Shown here: positions 26,901 to 36,196 of the stretch, piece after piece
Layout of the letters: every line of letters starts with the position of its first letter
How positions within the stretch are numbered: position 1 is the stretch's first letter
Source: Ardenticatenaceae bacterium
GTDB taxonomy: Bacteria; Chloroflexota; Anaerolineae; Promineifilales; Promineifilaceae
NCBI GenBank assembly: GCA_020634435.1
Contig: JACKBS010000016.1
Span: 1 to 64,000 of the forward strand
Reading direction: 5' to 3'
DNA length: 64,000 nucleotides
The notes under the pieces: model-generated
Seen by the model: the letters and a program-made list of their open reading frames with translations, nothing else
The model's database searches: none
Told to the model about the DNA's origin: nothing
Translations under genes and position numbers: made by a program

Positions 26901-27206
26901 GTTGTGATCAACATTTGCTTAAACGCTATAGACGCGATGTCGCCAGACGGTGGCACGCTCTCTATCACCCCGGTGACGGATCAAGCCCAGGTGGGGTTAC
27001 AAATTCAAGACACCGGCATGGGCATTGTCGAAGAGGATCGGGAAAAGTTATTTGAGCCATTCTTTACCAAAAAGGATAACGGAACCGGTTTGGGATTGGC
27101 GATCTGCTACGACATCATGCAAAAACATGGCGGACACATTGATGTGCAAAGCACAATGGGTGAAGGTGCCGCCTTTACGATTTGGTTACCTATTCTAACG
27201 CAATAA
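23913..27206 (+). CDS. Multi-sensor histidine kinase: TM-PAS-PAS-GAF-GAF-GAF-HisKA-HATPase
   Basis: 1097 residues. Two membrane segments (about 28-52 and 86-112) enclose a short external loop. Then come PAS 1 (about 130-235), PAS 2 with its PAC tail (about 240-350), and three GAF domains (about 370-510, 530-680 and 710-860). The kinase core has AHELNNPLQTIKN (phospho-acceptor His) near residue 890, and a HATPase with NICLNAIDAMSPDGG, IQDTGMGI and GTGLGLAI. The response regulator at 27225 is its likely partner, 18 bases downstream. The 5' part to about 25.8 kb is AT-rich and free of ACGGCCGT; the 3' part is GC-rich and carries it, suggesting a chimeric gene with a junction inside the second GAF. 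Confidence 0.93.
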   Translation: MNSLQTLKPKPILTPFSYKDAINLSPMHLIRLLVVSVFVVELAIMLLLEPLLFDIDTSFRENLIEGLLDASLLSVIVFPFLYYYAFKPLVGLIEQYQRSEKALDTANNFLEIVFASLTDGVIVVNTDDHTILSCNRMAEKLLGFSQNKLIGRQIQDFLVQDKTKWAQLQEKINLSLSSGNIFSTELMLTPRKELGYVAEITVNRVESDDDTHALQVYVMRDISERIKSQEQLQLQTTALEAAANGIMITNNSGLIEWVNPALTDMTGYEFEELVGQDASIFNSGQNESESYATIWRTIKDGKVWSGELINRSKDGTFYIENQSIAPVRNMNSEITHYIAIKQDITNRKQAEIQMERHNRELVMLSQLGQSVVSSLELPKIFADVITQAMPLIGAECLSIILRENHHLTYAATAGLEATLMQGKQISLHNGVPGEVMRTGQMVHIGEEDARFNIADICLCHPKSLIAVPLTSGQDRLGLIQATHRDAHAFNEESVRTLIGAANWAAIAISHANQLEEIRHRLNETATLAAINQSLNETLELDNILQLIADSISRLLTQADGVIIHLRDENQIYLVPAIWSGQIENVLSSVFLEINDGLVKEVFRTGKLVNLPDVSQTPYDKLFSPGTSPASLLIVPLQSGRHQLGTIIVQNQTQTHAFTAKDERLLRRLADSAAVAINTARLYQSEREQRQQAEYMARTAVALSQSLEMDEVLQTIVKHALEVVDGLETAVFLLRNNEVYRTQSSQIDPSNPQLLKVLNRLITQEAASALPPLELILKTGKPILIADYLDDELPQNGFNTTTRPVCVAAPLNITENTTGFLMVQGEKVGSFNSATMRQLELLTSQASLAVQNALLFNDLGEILQKEQSIRAQLVQAQKLSAMGRMVASVAHELNNPLQTIKNCLFLIQQDLTQEAAPQSYLEMALSETNRLTNLVLQLRDVYRPASSNPLQPVSLSDIVGQVHLILRQHLRQNDIDYSFVPVAEPMWVLGDANQLKQVVINICLNAIDAMSPDGGTLSITPVTDQAQVGLQIQDTGMGIVEEDREKLFEPFFTKKDNGTGLGLAICYDIMQKHGGHIDVQSTMGEGAAFTIWLPILTQ

Positions 27207-27224
27207 CGGCCGACCGAGGACACA

Positions 27225-28022
27225 ATGGATTCTCACTATTCAATCTTAATCGTAGACGACGAACCCAATCTTCGCACCACGCTGAGCCTCATTTTGCAGC
27301 GGGATGGTTACACCGTAACCACCGCGGGCAATGCCGACGAAGCGCATGAGCAGCTGCATGACCGGCAGTTTGACCTCGTTTTTCTAGACATCAAAATGCC
27401 CAAAAAGAGCGGCCTGATTCTGCTCACGGAAATTAAACAACAGTTCCCTGATCTGCCCGTGCTGCTGCTAACCGCCTTTGCCAGCCTGGAATCGGCTATT
27501 GAAGCGGTACGGCGCGGCGCGGCCGATTATTTGCTCAAGCCCATCGATCCGCCACAGATTTTGGCGCGGGTGCGGCAGGTCTTAGCTGAGCAGCAGCCAC
27601 AGCGCCGCCGGGCGATCATGAATGAAATGCAGCGCTTGCTGGGTGAACTGAACCAGATGAACGGCTTTCAGGCCGATAATACGGCCGTAGAAAATGAAGC
27701 CGTAGCCGAACCGGATCGCTATTTACGCCGTGGCCCCTTTATTCTCGATCTCCACACCCGAATGGCTTCCTTAAACGGCGAGGAACTTACGTTAACGCCC
27801 ACGGCGTTTGATTATTTAACGGTGCTGCTGCGTTTCTCGCCCAATACGTTGGGCTACCAAAAATTGGTCATGGAGGCGCAGGGGTATGAAACGACGCCCA
27901 TTGAGGCCAAAGAGGTCACTCGCTGGCGCGTCCACGAACTGCGCAAAGCCATCGAAAACGATTCTCGCAATCCGCGCTACCTCATCACGGTGCGCGGCGA
28001 AGGGTATCGTCTGGTGACCTGA
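27225..28022 (+). CDS. Response regulator with OmpR-type winged-helix output
   Basis: 265 residues. The receiver has IVDDEPN, FLDIKMPKKSG (phospho-acceptor Asp about residue 55), LLTAFAS and LKPIDPP. A linker of about 50 residues leads to a C-terminal Trans_reg_C-like domain: GPFILDLHTRMASLNGEEL, LTPTAFDYLTVLLR, then RWRVHELRKAIENDSRNPRYL and TVRGEGYRLV. The recognition helix region departs from the usual wording, so target prediction is unsafe. It follows the kinase gene directly and the two form a two-component system that may also act on the large surface-protein gene downstream. Confidence 0.9.
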   Translation: MDSHYSILIVDDEPNLRTTLSLILQRDGYTVTTAGNADEAHEQLHDRQFDLVFLDIKMPKKSGLILLTEIKQQFPDLPVLLLTAFASLESAIEAVRRGAADYLLKPIDPPQILARVRQVLAEQQPQRRRAIMNEMQRLLGELNQMNGFQADNTAVENEAVAEPDRYLRRGPFILDLHTRMASLNGEELTLTPTAFDYLTVLLRFSPNTLGYQKLVMEAQGYETTPIEAKEVTRWRVHELRKAIENDSRNPRYLITVRGEGYRLVT

Positions 28023-28277
28023 TATCTGCTTCATGATCCGTTTTATTTGTTGAACTTGTCGAGAAACGGCCGTATCTCACCCGCCCCATAATCCCCAACC
28101 TTTCACCAATTCTTCACAATTTACCCCAAGCTTTTTCAACTTTTCTGCCCTGATTCCTCCCTATTATTAGTATCGGAGTACCAGTCTATCTCTTTCATGG
28201 CGCCCACCAATGCAAGGCCGGTGCTCCATCACATTCTACCAAGGTCTGAATCCATCAGATGCGTCCAGGAGGTTTAC

Positions 28278-31200
28278 ATGGAACGAAGAGGATCATTGTT
28301 GCTATTATTGCTGCTCGGCTTATGCATTACCCTCGTGGTAATACTGCCGACTTCTTCGGCAATGGTAGACACGGCCGGTTCCGCCGCCATTGACATGCTC
28401 CTTGTCAAGGCAGAACCCGCCGCCCCGTCGGCGCCCACCGCCACAACCCAAACCATTGCCCTAAAAGTTGTTAGTGCCCGCACAGAGCCATTATGGGGCG
28501 TCGCCATCGGCGAGCCCAATCCCCCTGGTATCGTCGCTGGTGATTCCGTCTCTGAATATAAATTTATTATCAACGACGACAACACCGGCGAAACCAGAAC
28601 CGATCGTTACAGCGGCGGCTGTGCGCCTTACTGGGATGAGGAAGAAACAATTCCCAATCCCGACTACCCCGCCACCTGTAACTGGCCCAGCATCGCCGCC
28701 ATTCCCAGCTGGAGTCCCATCATCACCCAAGGTGATGAAACCGTCCTCAGCGAAAACACGACCCTGACCTTACCGGCAGGGCGTTATCTCATTTCAGTGA
28801 TTGCGGATGGCTTTAAGCTGGATGGCCAATGGTTCACCATTCCCATGGAAGAAGATGCCGGGAATCCTGGCGTTGCTACGGTAAATGTAGCCATGCAGCC
28901 GCTGCCACTGCCCACCGCCTCCCTGATCATCAAGGTGTTTGAAGACAATGCCCTGCCCAACTCGGCGGCGGATGTGCCCGCCGAAGCTGGTTTGGCTGGC
29001 TTCTCTGGCCACATTGGCGATATTGGCGGTGAAGTAACCAACGACGTCTACGGCAATCCGCTGTGCACCGAATACGAACCTGGCGCTGGCCCCAATGGCT
29101 ACGCCTGGGTCGATGGCGCGCCCATCCCGATTGAAGGGTCTGGCGGCAAATGCCTGAGCGATGACAACGGCGACATCATCATTCACAACCTGGGCACAAA
29201 CCGTTTTGAAGCCTGGGTTGTGCCGCCGGATGGCACCGACTGGGTGCAAACCACCACGCTGGAAGGCAACAAGCCGTGGGATTCCTGGGTACAGGAAGGC
29301 TCCACTGGTTATGACACAGAATTTGTCATCGCCAACGAACCGTTCCCGGTCACCATTTTTGGTTTTGTCCGGCCCATGAACCAGCTGACCAACAATGCTG
29401 TTTCTGGCGAAATTCGCGGCGTCATTGCCAATGCGGAAGTGTATGTGCCCTTTAACGGCGGTCTCCCCTACCAGGGTCAGCTGTGGGGCGGTTTGTCTGG
29501 TTCCAAGATTCGCGAGACGATTGCCAACCCGTGGATTGCTTTGAGCGATTTGCAGGGGGGCGATACGGCCGTATGGATTGGCCAGGGTGAAGCCGACGGC
29601 AGCTTTGTGATCCCCCACGTACCCGATGGCGACTACCAGCTCACCTACTGGGATGGTCCTCAGCTAAACATCCTGGATTTGGTCCAGGTCTCCGTTGTGG
29701 ATGGCGAAGTGGTAGACATGGGTGTCATGTTTGTCACTGGCTGGTTTACTACGGTTCACGGCTACGTCTTTGTTGATGCCAACGAAAATGGCAAGCGCGA
29801 TCCCGGTGAAATGGGCGTCGGTGAATACCCCGTCCTGCTGCGCAAACGCGACAACTCCGAGATGGATCGCGGCGGTATTCTGGTGCCTACCGCTTCAGAT
29901 GGCTACTACGAATACGAAAACATGTATCCCTACAACAACTGGCTGGTACTGGAAGCGTACGCGCCCCAATACCGCGTCACCGGGTTCACCTACCAGCCGT
30001 TTAACCAGCCGGAAGAAACCACCGTCCTCGGCGAAGGCGTTGATGTGGGTGTTCTGCCCATCATCGGCCAATCGGGTCGGCTGGATTGGGGTGTGAAGCC
30101 CTATGCGTCCGGCGAAAACGGCGGCATCGCCGGTACCGTCTTCTACGATACCACCCGCGCCGAATACGATCCCTCCCTGGCCGCTGTCGAGCCGTGGGCT
30201 GTTGGTATTCCCAACTTGGAAATGAATCTGTACGCGCCGGTGGCCTGTACCGACCCCAACACCCAGACCTGTGATGAAAGCGGCACCTACCTGCTGGCTG
30301 GTGATGGTTCCTACGCGAAAGGCGAGCTGCTGCAAAGCACCGTCTCTGAAATCTGGGAACGGCCGAAAAACTGCCAGGCGTATGACGTCGATGGCAACCC
30401 CATCGACCACTGGATTTTGCCCACCGCCGCCCCCGACAAAGATTGTCTGGAACCGATGGCGATGGGCACCCAGTTCCAAAGCGATTTTGCCACCGTCAAC
30501 GGCAACTACGGCTTTGGCGACCTGACCACAGGCGACTATCTGGTAGAAGTGGTCGTGCCGAATGATGCATACGGCCGTCCCATGTACCAGGTAGAACGCG
30601 AAGAAGATTTGAACGTCTTCTCCGGCAATGAATATCTAAGCCAACCCTCCGCTGGTGCGCCCGCAGTTAACCCACCCGACTTCCCCGTCTGCGCCGGGGC
30701 ACTGCACACGGTAGACGTGGCCGGGATTGGTCCCGATGGCCCCAACGCCGTGCAAAACCCCGACTTTGCCGCCGAAGGTGGCAGCATCTTTGAAGGCACA
30801 GACCGTCACCTGTGCGATATGAAGCTGGTGACCGTCATCGAAGGCCGCTCCGTGGCCCCGTCCTTCACCTTCTTCACCAAGGTGCCGATTCCTGGTCGTT
30901 GGTGGGGTCTCATCCTGGACGACCTGACCCTCTCCACCGATCCCCGCGAATGGACCTTTGGCGAGAAGGCGGGTATCCCCAATGTCCCGATTGGCGTTTA
31001 CGACTTCACCGAGCGGCTGATGACCACGTTGGAATCTGATCCGAACGGTTTGTTCACCGCACTGATGCCCTCGACCATGACCATGAATGCCCCATCGCCC
31101 ACGGGTATGTTTGCTAACATGTTCCGTCTGGTGGGCAATGATCCAGGCCAACCGGGCCAGATCAATGCGGCCTACAACCCGCAATACCGCACCATCGCGG

Positions 31201-33455
31201 CCAACTTTGAGGTAATCCCAGGCCTGGGCGTCATCGCTGACCTGGCTCCAACACAGGTCGCCACTTCCATTCAATCACCCGGTTCGCAGTTTAATCACGT
31301 GGCCCAGTGCAAGCTGGAAGACACCACGCCGCAGCTCTTTGCAGTGGATGTGCCCTATGTTGACCTGGCGGGAACGGCCGTAGAACGCACCATCAGCATT
31401 CTCGGCTTCGGCTTTGGCGATGTGCAGGGCAGTGGTCAGGTGTATTTGGGTAATACGGTCGTGGCCACCACTTCCTGGTCAGATCGGCTCATAACTATCG
31501 TTGTACCCACCACCCTGGCCGCTGGCCCCTACCAGCTGGAAATCATCGCTGATAACCAACAAAGTCTGGTAAACGGCATCACCATCCACGCCATCGGCCA
31601 AAACTACCGGCCCAGCATCTACGAAGTTGGCCCAGGTAAAACGTACAACACCGACACTGGCGCCACCATCCAAGATGCTTTGGAAGATGCCGCTTCAGCA
31701 CAGCGGGCACTGGTTGTTGTTTACCCAGGCACACCGGCGCAATGGAACCCGAAGGGACTCTACTACGAGAACCTCGTCATTCACTCTCCGTTGAAACTGC
31801 AAGGGGTTGGTCCAGGTGGTATCTACGCCGATGAAAGTTATGTGCTCGGCACCGTGCTAAACGGTCTGGCATTCTCTGGCGACACTGGCAGCGCCGCCGA
31901 CTGGCGCAATCTGGTCGAAGGCCTGACCCGGGCCGGCAACCAAGCTATCTACGAAGGTGCAGTTATCACCGTCTTTGCCGAAACACAAATCCAGTTTAGA
32001 GACCGCTACAAGGCAGCCATCGACGGCTTCACCATCGAAGGTGGCGACCAGCAAGGCTTCCCCAACAACATCAACCAGATTGGCGGTGGCAACAACGGTC
32101 AGGCAGCCAATGTGGTTATCCAGGGTGGCGGTATCTTCGTCAATGCTTTTGCCCGGTATCTGCAAATCACCAACAACATCATCCAAAATAACGGTGGTGC
32201 TTACGGTGGTGCTATCCGGTTGGGCACACCAAACCTGCCACCCGGTGACCCCGGCAAGGATGCGCAAAACGACTTCATCACCATTGCCAATAACCAGATT
32301 TTGGCCAATGGTGGCACGAACCTAGCCGGCGCTATCGGCATCTTTGATGGCGCAGAACAGTATGAGATTGCCAACAACGACATCTGCGGCAACTACTCTA
32401 CTGAATACGGTGGCGGTATCAGCCAGTACGGTTTCAGTCCGATGGGACGCATTCACAACAACCGAATCTACTTCAACCACTCGATGGACGAAGGCGGCGG
32501 CATCATGATTACCGGTGAACTGCCCCCCAATTCTGCCACGACGCTTTCTCCGGGTACTGGACCGGTAGACATCTACAGCAACATCATCCAGGCCAACTTG
32601 TCCAACGATGATGGTGGCGGGCTACGCTTCTTGATGGCCGGAGATTTCCCGTTCAACGTCTACAACAACTTCTTCGTGAACAATGTGTCTACCCATGAAG
32701 GTGGTGGTGTCTCACTGAACGATGCACCGGATGTCCGCTTCTTCAACAATACGGTCATGAAGAATATGACCACGGCGACGGCAATTACGAGCAATGGCCA
32801 GCCAGCGCCAGCCGGTCTTTCCACCAGTAGGAATAGCGACTTGCTACAAGCATCGCTACGGCCCGACGACCCGGTCTTTAGCAACCCACTGATGTTCAAC
32901 AACATCTTCTGGGACAACCGGGCTGGCTCGTGGGACGGTGGCGGTATCGCCGGGCTAGGCCTGGAAGGCGATCCGAATCCCATCAACAATTGGGATATCG
33001 GCATCGGCGGCAACACGCATCTGCTCCAGCCAACCAACTCGCTGCTGCAAACCAGCTACGGCACGATTCCCTCGGCCACAAACCTGGTTGGTGTGGACCC
33101 GCTGATCAACGAGGCATACGACGTGAGCGTGTCGGCGCTGCCGTGGCGCACCAATCCAAACTTTGTGGGTGTGATTCTGGTGGCGGTGGACCTGCCCCCG
33201 ACGCTGTTGGGTGATTACCACCTGCAAGACGGCTCGCCAGCAGCCAATGCGGGTGTGCCGAGTGTGGATGGCACGTTGGCCCCGAACTTCGATATTGATG
33301 GCGATATACGGCCGTCTAACGGTGGCTACGAAATAGGTGCCGACGAAACTGGCAACCTGTCCGCTCTGCGGCTGGTCATCCCCGGCGACGCCATGCAGTT
33401 CAACTTCTTCCAGACATTCATGCCACTGGTTTTCCAGGAAGGCACGGGACAGTAA
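28278..33455 (+). CDS. Giant secreted surface protein: Cna-B/SdrD, IPT/TIG and beta-helix domains
   Basis: 1725 residues from the ATG at 28278, which has a perfect AGGAGG; an upstream ATG at 28197 lacks this. A signal peptide (SLLLLLLLGLCITLVVILP) is followed by several beta-sandwich domains. One has the SdrD-type HGYVFVDANENGKRDPGE, which binds calcium in known relatives. Near residue 1010-1080 is an IPT/TIG-like domain (ISILGFGFGDVQGSGQVYLG). Residues about 1130-1620 are a right-handed beta-helix (NNIIQNNGGAYGGAI, FNNTVMKN). The end is FQTFMPLVFQEGTGQ. A surface or matrix protein; its place directly ahead of the copper-protein genes, on the same strand, suggests it belongs to the same cell-surface system. 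Confidence 0.85.
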   Translation: MERRGSLLLLLLLGLCITLVVILPTSSAMVDTAGSAAIDMLLVKAEPAAPSAPTATTQTIALKVVSARTEPLWGVAIGEPNPPGIVAGDSVSEYKFIINDDNTGETRTDRYSGGCAPYWDEEETIPNPDYPATCNWPSIAAIPSWSPIITQGDETVLSENTTLTLPAGRYLISVIADGFKLDGQWFTIPMEEDAGNPGVATVNVAMQPLPLPTASLIIKVFEDNALPNSAADVPAEAGLAGFSGHIGDIGGEVTNDVYGNPLCTEYEPGAGPNGYAWVDGAPIPIEGSGGKCLSDDNGDIIIHNLGTNRFEAWVVPPDGTDWVQTTTLEGNKPWDSWVQEGSTGYDTEFVIANEPFPVTIFGFVRPMNQLTNNAVSGEIRGVIANAEVYVPFNGGLPYQGQLWGGLSGSKIRETIANPWIALSDLQGGDTAVWIGQGEADGSFVIPHVPDGDYQLTYWDGPQLNILDLVQVSVVDGEVVDMGVMFVTGWFTTVHGYVFVDANENGKRDPGEMGVGEYPVLLRKRDNSEMDRGGILVPTASDGYYEYENMYPYNNWLVLEAYAPQYRVTGFTYQPFNQPEETTVLGEGVDVGVLPIIGQSGRLDWGVKPYASGENGGIAGTVFYDTTRAEYDPSLAAVEPWAVGIPNLEMNLYAPVACTDPNTQTCDESGTYLLAGDGSYAKGELLQSTVSEIWERPKNCQAYDVDGNPIDHWILPTAAPDKDCLEPMAMGTQFQSDFATVNGNYGFGDLTTGDYLVEVVVPNDAYGRPMYQVEREEDLNVFSGNEYLSQPSAGAPAVNPPDFPVCAGALHTVDVAGIGPDGPNAVQNPDFAAEGGSIFEGTDRHLCDMKLVTVIEGRSVAPSFTFFTKVPIPGRWWGLILDDLTLSTDPREWTFGEKAGIPNVPIGVYDFTERLMTTLESDPNGLFTALMPSTMTMNAPSPTGMFANMFRLVGNDPGQPGQINAAYNPQYRTIAANFEVIPGLGVIADLAPTQVATSIQSPGSQFNHVAQCKLEDTTPQLFAVDVPYVDLAGTAVERTISILGFGFGDVQGSGQVYLGNTVVATTSWSDRLITIVVPTTLAAGPYQLEIIADNQQSLVNGITIHAIGQNYRPSIYEVGPGKTYNTDTGATIQDALEDAASAQRALVVVYPGTPAQWNPKGLYYENLVIHSPLKLQGVGPGGIYADESYVLGTVLNGLAFSGDTGSAADWRNLVEGLTRAGNQAIYEGAVITVFAETQIQFRDRYKAAIDGFTIEGGDQQGFPNNINQIGGGNNGQAANVVIQGGGIFVNAFARYLQITNNIIQNNGGAYGGAIRLGTPNLPPGDPGKDAQNDFITIANNQILANGGTNLAGAIGIFDGAEQYEIANNDICGNYSTEYGGGISQYGFSPMGRIHNNRIYFNHSMDEGGGIMITGELPPNSATTLSPGTGPVDIYSNIIQANLSNDDGGGLRFLMAGDFPFNVYNNFFVNNVSTHEGGGVSLNDAPDVRFFNNTVMKNMTTATAITSNGQPAPAGLSTSRNSDLLQASLRPDDPVFSNPLMFNNIFWDNRAGSWDGGGIAGLGLEGDPNPINNWDIGIGGNTHLLQPTNSLLQTSYGTIPSATNLVGVDPLINEAYDVSVSALPWRTNPNFVGVILVAVDLPPTLLGDYHLQDGSPAANAGVPSVDGTLAPNFDIDGDIRPSNGGYEIGADETGNLSALRLVIPGDAMQFNFFQTFMPLVFQEGTGQ

Positions 33456-33465
33456 GACGACCCAC

Positions 33466-33494
33466 TGCGGGAGGCGGCCTGGCTGCCTCCCGCA
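33466..33494 (+). repeat. Intercistronic hairpin before the first cupredoxin gene
   Basis: Perfect 10-base arms TGCGGGAGGC and GCCTCCCGCA with a 9-base loop and no T-run. It may weaken read-through or protect mRNA ends between the surface protein and the copper genes. Confidence 0.6.
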
Positions 33495-33510
33495 TGACAG
33501 GAGTAAAGAG

Positions 33511-34854
33511 ATGAGAAAAACAATTCGTTCGCGCAAACTAAACCGACGCGATTTCCTGAAACTAGGGAGCGGCCTCGCCGCTGGCGCGGCGCTCACTCGC
33601 TTGCTGCCGCGCACTCTGGGCCAGTCCGGGCTGATTGCCATGGCCGATGGATATTCCCAGGTCGTACCCACAGCGCCCGATCTAAGCCTGGTGGGAACGG
33701 ATGGCTGGATTTACCTGCCCGGCGAAGTACCGATTCCAGGCACGGTGGATCAGTTCTACCAACCGGATAATTTTGCCCCCGACGGGCTAACCACCTACAT
33801 GTTTGGCTTCCGGGATGTGACCGGGCTAACTGAGGAGTTGGTATTTGCCCAAAAGATGAAGTGCCAGGCCACCGCGCCGCTCTTCTGGGTGAATGAAGGG
33901 CAGGAATACCGGGTGAAGCTCACCAACGTGGGGCTGCAAATGCGCCCGGACTTGATTGACGAGCACACGCTGCACTGGCACGGGTTCCGCAACGCCTGGC
34001 CCATCTTCGACGGCGAGCCGCACTCCTCGGTGCGCGTGCCCATCGGGCGCAGCCTGACGATGTATTACCAGCCATTCCACCCCGGTACCTACATGTACCA
34101 CTGCCATGTGGAAGAAACAGAGCATGTGCACATGGGCATGACCGGTTCAGTCTTTGTGCGTCCTGCGCAAGATGGTACGCCCATCGTAGCGGCCAATGGC
34201 AAGACGTACGACCGCTTTGCCTACAACTGCGGCGATGGCTCCACGGGCTTCGACCGGGAGTTTGTGCTGAACCTGACCGACGTTTGGGCCGAAGCCCACT
34301 GGGCTGACTCTCACGTGCAGCTGCCCGACTGGACGGACTTCAACGCGGATTATTATCTGTTAAACGGCCGTGTTTACCCCGACACCATCGCCCCCAACGG
34401 CGTAGGACTAGACACCAACACCGGCATCCTGCAACCGCCGCCCGGACGGCCCGAGCTGCAATACCAGCCGCTATCGTCCTTGATTGAATGTGAAGCTGGC
34501 GACCGCGTGCTGCTGCGACTCATTAACCTGACGTTTGGCCAACACGCCATGACCCTGCCCGGCCTGAAGATGCGCGTTGTGGGTAAAGACGCCACGCTGC
34601 TGCGCGGCAACGACGGCACCGACTTCGCCTATGACACCCACACCGTTTATCTAGGCACCGGGGCCACCGTGGATGCTATCTTCACCGCACCAGAAGTGAC
34701 CGAAACACAAACATACCTGTTCTACAACCGGAACTTCAATCGTTTGAGCAACGCCGGTGGATTGGGGTATGGTGGCCAGATGACCGAAATTCGTGTTCAT
34801 CCAACGGGCACGCTGGCACCGCAAACCGAACCTAACACAAATCCCAGAGTGTAG
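33511..34854 (+). CDS. Multicopper oxidase-like protein with complete copper motifs, Tat-exported
   Basis: 447 residues from the ATG at 33511 (RBS AGGAG). The N-terminus NRRDFLKLGSGLAAGAAL is a twin-arginine signal, so the protein is exported folded. The first cupredoxin domain holds HTLHWHGF (His 152, 155, 157) and HCHVEETEHVHMGM (His197-Cys198-His199, His205, Met210), which are the type 1 and trinuclear copper ligands expected of a multicopper oxidase. The C-terminal cupredoxin domain retains QHAMTLPGLKMRVVGKD but no HCH motif. Substrate unknown: metal ion or small reductant are both possible. It is the first of three related neighbours. Confidence 0.85.
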   Translation: MRKTIRSRKLNRRDFLKLGSGLAAGAALTRLLPRTLGQSGLIAMADGYSQVVPTAPDLSLVGTDGWIYLPGEVPIPGTVDQFYQPDNFAPDGLTTYMFGFRDVTGLTEELVFAQKMKCQATAPLFWVNEGQEYRVKLTNVGLQMRPDLIDEHTLHWHGFRNAWPIFDGEPHSSVRVPIGRSLTMYYQPFHPGTYMYHCHVEETEHVHMGMTGSVFVRPAQDGTPIVAANGKTYDRFAYNCGDGSTGFDREFVLNLTDVWAEAHWADSHVQLPDWTDFNADYYLLNGRVYPDTIAPNGVGLDTNTGILQPPPGRPELQYQPLSSLIECEAGDRVLLRLINLTFGQHAMTLPGLKMRVVGKDATLLRGNDGTDFAYDTHTVYLGTGATVDAIFTAPEVTETQTYLFYNRNFNRLSNAGGLGYGGQMTEIRVHPTGTLAPQTEPNTNPRV

Positions 34855-34871
34855 CTAAGGAGGCACTGAAC

Positions 34872-36173
34872 ATGACGAACTTTTTCACTCTTTTGGAAAA
34901 TCGACGCCGCCGCGGCATAGCCTTCTTAATGCTCCTGATCGCTGTTAGCGTTGTGCTCTACAGCGTGGCGCAGGTAGAGGCTGATGAACCCGGCGTAGCG
35001 CCCAGCACGGGCATGATGTGTACCGAAAGTGCCACGGCAACCTTTACCCTGACAGCCAAAGAAGGCTACATCAGCCTGACCGATGGCAATGTTATTTACA
35101 TGTGGAGTTACGCCGACGGCGCAGACGACTTCCAGCATCCCGGCCCAATCCTTTGTGTCAACGAAGGGGATACGGTGACGGTGGTGCTGCACAATGACCT
35201 GCCCGTAGACACCTCCATCGTCTTCCCTGGGCAGGCAGATGTGCTGGCCAACGGCGTGCCGATGGAACCGCAGTTTAACGGCTCCGGCGAGCTGGTTTCT
35301 ATGACCAACGTGGCCTCCGCCAACGGCGGCAGCATGACGTACGAGTTTGTAGCCGAAGAACCCGGCACCTACGTTTACCAGAGCGGCACCAACCCTGGTG
35401 TGCAAACGCAAATGGGTTTGTTTGGCGGCCTGGTGATTCGCCCGGCAATGGGGGCAGAATATGCCTACAACGATGCGGACACCAAGTTCAACCCTGACAC
35501 CGAGTACATCATGATGCTCTCCGAGATTGATCCGCTGATGCACCAGGCGATTGAGCGGGGCGAGACGTTTGATATGTCGGATTACAATGCGCGCTACTTT
35601 TTGATTAACGGCCGTACTTTCCCCGACACCCTGGCCCCCAACAACGCTTCCTGGCTGCCCGCGCAGCCGTACAGCTCAATGGCCCACATCCATCCTTATG
35701 ATGTTACCGCCAACCCGGACCCAGCCATCGACCGCTTCATCGGCATGGGCGTAGAAAGCTATCCCTTCCATCCCCATGCGTTTAATGCGCAGGTGATTGG
35801 ACGAGACGGCCGTTTAACCGCAGGCCCACTCGGTGAAGACATGACTGAAGAACGGTTCTCCATCCCCATCAATCCCGGCCAGACCGCTGACGCGCTGTAC
35901 GCCTGGACCGATGTGTACGCCTGGGATGAAAGTACCTTCCCCGTAGACATTCCCTCCGATCAGAACCTGGTCACCGGCTTGTTCTACGGCAGTCCGTTCC
36001 TGGGCAACCAGGACACCGTTCCGGTAGGCGCACACTCCGTTAACCAATGTGGTGAGTTCTATCACATCGCGCACAACCACGCGTTGCAGCAGATTACCGG
36101 TTGGGGCGTTGTGCTGGTCGGGCAGGTTACCTTTACCCGCATTGACCCACCGCTGCCAAATAACTGCCCCTAG
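34872..36173 (+). CDS. Cupredoxin / multicopper oxidase-like protein, part of copper ligands lost
   Basis: 433 residues. A signal anchor (about residues 15-32) precedes two cupredoxin domains. The first lacks the HxH found in its neighbour: the equivalent place reads VDTSIVFPGQ. The second keeps ESYPFHPHAFNAQVIGRDG and FYHIAHNHALQQITGWG, so a C-terminal histidine cluster remains although the Cys of a type 1 site is gone. It may bind copper without acting as an oxidase. The RBS AAGGAGG sits before the ATG, 17 bases after the previous gene. Confidence 0.8.
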   Translation: MTNFFTLLENRRRRGIAFLMLLIAVSVVLYSVAQVEADEPGVAPSTGMMCTESATATFTLTAKEGYISLTDGNVIYMWSYADGADDFQHPGPILCVNEGDTVTVVLHNDLPVDTSIVFPGQADVLANGVPMEPQFNGSGELVSMTNVASANGGSMTYEFVAEEPGTYVYQSGTNPGVQTQMGLFGGLVIRPAMGAEYAYNDADTKFNPDTEYIMMLSEIDPLMHQAIERGETFDMSDYNARYFLINGRTFPDTLAPNNASWLPAQPYSSMAHIHPYDVTANPDPAIDRFIGMGVESYPFHPHAFNAQVIGRDGRLTAGPLGEDMTEERFSIPINPGQTADALYAWTDVYAWDESTFPVDIPSDQNLVTGLFYGSPFLGNQDTVPVGAHSVNQCGEFYHIAHNHALQQITGWGVVLVGQVTFTRIDPPLPNNCP

Positions 36174-36196
36174 GCAGTCAGCCTACAAGGAGATAG

